Source of the DNA: Actinomycetes bacterium | Lineage (GTDB): Bacteria > Actinomycetota > Acidimicrobiia > Acidimicrobiales > Acidimicrobiaceae | Length of the DNA stretch: 9,207 bases | NCBI GenBank assembly: GCA_021785315.1 | Contig: JAJYFX010000047.1 | Coordinates: 1-9,207, forward strand | Reading direction: 5' to 3' | Shown: one piece after another, positions 6,772 through 9,207 of the stretch | Layout: each line of letters starts with the position of its first letter | How positions within the stretch are numbered: position 1 is the stretch's first letter | Position numbers and translations under genes: made by a program | The notes under the pieces: generated by a model | Databases searched by the model: none | Told to the model about the DNA's origin: nothing | The model's input: only the letters and a program-made list of their open reading frames with translations

Positions 6772-9161
6772 CTGTGGTTGAAACTGGCTCATCCAAGCGG
6801 GTCACAGGTACAAGGCTGCTAAGGAGGGAGGATCCGGCTCTTCTTACCGGGGAAGCCAAGTTTATTGATGACATTGTTCAGTCGGACGCCTTATGCATGG
6901 CTCTGCTCAGATCGCCCATGGCCCATGCGAGGATCGTATCAGTTGATTCATCCGTCGCAAAGAGGATGCCTGGCGTGGTTGCAGTGTATAGCGGCTCAGA
7001 CCTCAGAGATGAATGGTTGGCGCCAATGCCATGCGCATGGCCAGTAACTGGGGACATGAAGAATCCGCCCCATTTCCCGGTTGCGGCCGACGTCGTGAAC
7101 TTTGTTGGCGATGCGGTAGCAGTTGTATTGGCTTCTGATAAGAACGCGGCAGTCGATGCGCTGGCGTCTATCGATGTGAGTTATGAGCCACTGCCAGTTG
7201 TATCTAATCTGGAGGACGCACTGGCAGACAAGGATTTAGTGCACCCGGAATTGGGAACCAACGTCAGTTATGTATGGACTTTGGAGCCGGATAAGGCTAA
7301 AGTTGACCAGGCATTTGCTTCGGCTCCCCATGTGGTGAAGAGCCGTTTTATTCAACAGAGGCTGATTCCTTCAGCGATGGAGCCAAGAGGGGTTTTGGCT
7401 GTACCGCATCCGTATGGGGGAGAGTACACGATTTTCAGCTCCACGCAAATACCGCACATATTGAAGTTGATGCTGAGCCTCACGGTTGGAATTTCTGAAG
7501 CTAAATTACGGGTGATCGCGCCATCAGTAGGCGGGGGATTCGGTTCCAAGCTCAATGTCTATCCCGAGGAAATCCTAGCGTTGACTCTCGCGCGAAAGCT
7601 GCATAGGCCTATTCGCTGGACCGAAGAGCGGAGTGAGAATTCACTGGCTACTATTCACGGCAGGGGACAGATTCAAGATATCGAGCTAGCGGCCGATGCC
7701 GACGGAAAGGTTATGGCGGTTCGAGTTAATCTAGTCGCAGACATGGGTGGTTATCTGCAGCTATTGACACCAGGCGTTCCGCTCTTGGGGGGATTTCTGT
7801 ACCATGGGCTGTACGACGTACCTGCGTACTCCTTCACGTGCACAGGAGTCTTTACTAATAAGACCCCCACTGACGCATATAGGGGAGCTGGCAGACCTGA
7901 GGCTACCTTTGCCATTGAGCGAAGCATGGACGCTCTAGCCAGAAAGGTGGGAATCGATCCCGCCGAAGTCCGCAGAAGGAACTTCATCGCACCGGAGAAG
8001 TTTCCCTATGCATCGGCCGCTGGGCTAATTTTCGACTCTGGGAACTACCTGTCAAACCTGGAGCTAGCCCTGGAAAGGGTTGGGTATGAAGGGATTCGCG
8101 CGGAACAGGTGAGAAGGCGCGCAGAAGGCTCTAGGAAGCATCTGGGTGTTGGACTCTCCTGTTATGTGGAAATGTGCGGATTGGCGCCATCGAAAGTGCT
8201 CGGATCTCTCAGTTATTCGGCAGGAGGATGGGAGTCTGCGACGGTCAGAATATTGCCGACCTGCAAAGTCCAAGTAGTTGCCGGAACTACGCCCCATGGC
8301 CAGGGCCACGAAACCTCATGGTCAATGATTGTGGCCGATCGTCTAGGAATCAGTCCGGGAGATATTGAGGTTTTGCATTCTGACACCGCGATTGCACCTT
8401 ATGGGATGGATACTTACGGATCGCGTTCGCTCTCGGTCGGCGGCTCAGCGATCTATATGGCCACTGAAAAAGTGCTGGCTAAAGCTAAGCTCATAGCAGC
8501 TCATAAACTGGAAGTTTCCCCTGAGGACCTAGATTACCAAGATGGCGAATTCAGGGTGAAGGGCTCGGCTGAAAAGTCATTCGCGCTATCTGCAGCCGCT
8601 TTCGAGGCCTTTACCGCGCACGATCTTCCAGAGGGCGTTGAGCCTAACTTGGAGGCTACTGTCACCTGGGATCCTCCAAATTTTACCTTCCCGTTCGGGA
8701 CTCATGTCGCGGTGGTTGAAGTCGATGAGGAGACTGGCCAAACTGACCTGCTCCGCTACCTCTCCATCGACGATGTTGGCAATCAAATCAATCCCATGAT
8801 TGTTGAGGGCCAAATCGAGGGAGGAATCGCTCAGGGCGTGGCTCAGGCACTATATGAGGAAGCTATTTACGACGAGTCATGCAATCTGCTGGATAGCACG
8901 TTTATTGAGTATCTCATTCCGTCGGCTGCAGAATTTCCCAACTTTGAACTGGGAAGCACTGTCACACCATCGCCCACGAATCCGTTAGGAGTGAAGGGGG
9001 TCGGCGAGGCGGGCTGCATAGCATCGCCACCAGCAGTTATCAACGCCATAGTTGACGCTCTCACCGAGTTCGGCATTGAAAATATAGACATGCCAGCTTC
9101 GCCAGAGAGGGTGTGGAAGGCGATCGGCGCCGCGCGCGGTAACGGCACACAAGTGGACTAA
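6768..9161 (+). CDS. Molybdenum hydroxylase large (molybdopterin) subunit, form II CoxL-like
   Basis: This is the catalytic subunit of the xanthine oxidase family, which carries the molybdenum-cytosine dinucleotide cofactor and hydroxylates a substrate with water-derived oxygen. It has 797 residues, the size of CO dehydrogenase and related large subunits. It opens with the usual [20 protein letters not shown] (16-35). Cofactor-binding motifs include GGGFGSK (255-261), AYRGAGRPE (370-378) and GQGHE (511-515), and the catalytic glutamate is E747 in GVKGVGEAG. True Mo-Cu CO dehydrogenase has AYxCSFR at the 370-376 site with a copper-binding Cys; here that position is Gly (G373), so the enzyme belongs to the form II or general hydroxylase group. 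The 4-bp overlap with the small subunit indicates coupled translation, and the FAD subunit follows 9 bp later. Databases often label such proteins carbon-monoxide dehydrogenase; that name should not be trusted here. Substrate unknown. Confidence 0.95.
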   Translation: MTVVETGSSKRVTGTRLLRREDPALLTGEAKFIDDIVQSDALCMALLRSPMAHARIVSVDSSVAKRMPGVVAVYSGSDLRDEWLAPMPCAWPVTGDMKNPPHFPVAADVVNFVGDAVAVVLASDKNAAVDALASIDVSYEPLPVVSNLEDALADKDLVHPELGTNVSYVWTLEPDKAKVDQAFASAPHVVKSRFIQQRLIPSAMEPRGVLAVPHPYGGEYTIFSSTQIPHILKLMLSLTVGISEAKLRVIAPSVGGGFGSKLNVYPEEILALTLARKLHRPIRWTEERSENSLATIHGRGQIQDIELAADADGKVMAVRVNLVADMGGYLQLLTPGVPLLGGFLYHGLYDVPAYSFTCTGVFTNKTPTDAYRGAGRPEATFAIERSMDALARKVGIDPAEVRRRNFIAPEKFPYASAAGLIFDSGNYLSNLELALERVGYEGIRAEQVRRRAEGSRKHLGVGLSCYVEMCGLAPSKVLGSLSYSAGGWESATVRILPTCKVQVVAGTTPHGQGHETSWSMIVADRLGISPGDIEVLHSDTAIAPYGMDTYGSRSLSVGGSAIYMATEKVLAKAKLIAAHKLEVSPEDLDYQDGEFRVKGSAEKSFALSAAAFEAFTAHDLPEGVEPNLEATVTWDPPNFTFPFGTHVAVVEVDEETGQTDLLRYLSIDDVGNQINPMIVEGQIEGGIAQGVAQALYEEAIYDESCNLLDSTFIEYLIPSAAEFPNFELGSTVTPSPTNPLGVKGVGEAGCIASPPAVINAIVDALTEFGIENIDMPASPERVWKAIGAARGNGTQVD

Positions 9162-9170
9162 GGAGTTTCA

Positions 9171-9207
9171 ATGTTTCCAGCTTCATTTGATTATGTCAAA
9201 GCAAGTT
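9171..9207 (+). CDS. Molybdenum hydroxylase medium (FAD) subunit, 3' end missing (CoxM-like)
   Basis: Only the first 12 codons are present (MFPASFDYVKAS), but FAD-binding subunits of CO-dehydrogenase-type enzymes commonly begin with M-P-A-x-F-x-Y, so the match is good. AAGGAG (9160-9165) lies 5 nt before the ATG and overlaps the stop of the large-subunit gene. The small-large-medium order would be complete with this gene, as in form II operons. In the complete enzyme this subunit accepts electrons from the [2Fe-2S] clusters. The identification rests on a short sequence plus strong context. Confidence 0.8.
   Translation, partial: MFPASFDYVKAS

Noticed and set aside
8867..9148. Antisense open frames within the large subunit and elsewhere, up to about 90 codons
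   Set aside because: They mirror the reading frame of well-supported genes, lack ribosome sites and have no recognisable protein features.

Overview
The window reads as a stretch of actinobacterial chromosome with roughly balanced base composition (near 50% G+C by eye, not computed). The clue to the lineage is the run mazG, enolase, FtsB/DivIC-like protein on one strand. This is the order seen in actinobacteria such as Mycobacterium, where mazG, eno and the small septum protein sit close together. With the moderate G+C, a lower-G+C actinobacterium (for example an Acidimicrobiia-type lineage) is possible, but that placement is an inference and is weak.

Layout. Positions 1-2350 (+) are housekeeping: the 3' part of mazG (nucleotide-pool sanitation), eno (glycolysis) and a small membrane protein of the FtsB/DivIC type (cell division). 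Positions 2496-3431 (+) encode heme A synthase CtaA, implying an aa3-type terminal oxidase and aerobic respiration. A gap of about 250 bp with two hairpins closes this block. From 3682 the content changes to a catabolic or accessory module. A Major Facilitator transporter (-) faces an IclR-family regulator (+) across about 110 bp holding a nested inverted repeat. After a strong intrinsic terminator come the small (2Fe-2S), large (molybdopterin) and, cut by the window end, medium (FAD) subunits of a xanthine-dehydrogenase/CO-dehydrogenase-family molybdenum hydroxylase, in the order S-L-M.

How the parts may work together. The large subunit has AYRGAGR where true Mo-Cu CO dehydrogenase (form I) has AYxCSFR, so the copper-binding cysteine is missing. 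The S-L-M order is also that of 'form II' enzymes. The enzyme is therefore better called a molybdenum hydroxylase of unknown substrate than a CO dehydrogenase. With a divergent MFS importer and an IclR regulator beside it, the simplest reading is a uptake-and-hydroxylation unit for a small organic (perhaps aromatic or N-heterocyclic) compound. That is inference from context.

I see no CRISPR array, tRNA, rRNA, insertion sequence, phage gene or defence system. No gap between genes exceeds 300 bp. The window does not appear to hold a wholly new system; its most interesting part is the unassigned molybdenum hydroxylase module and its control region.
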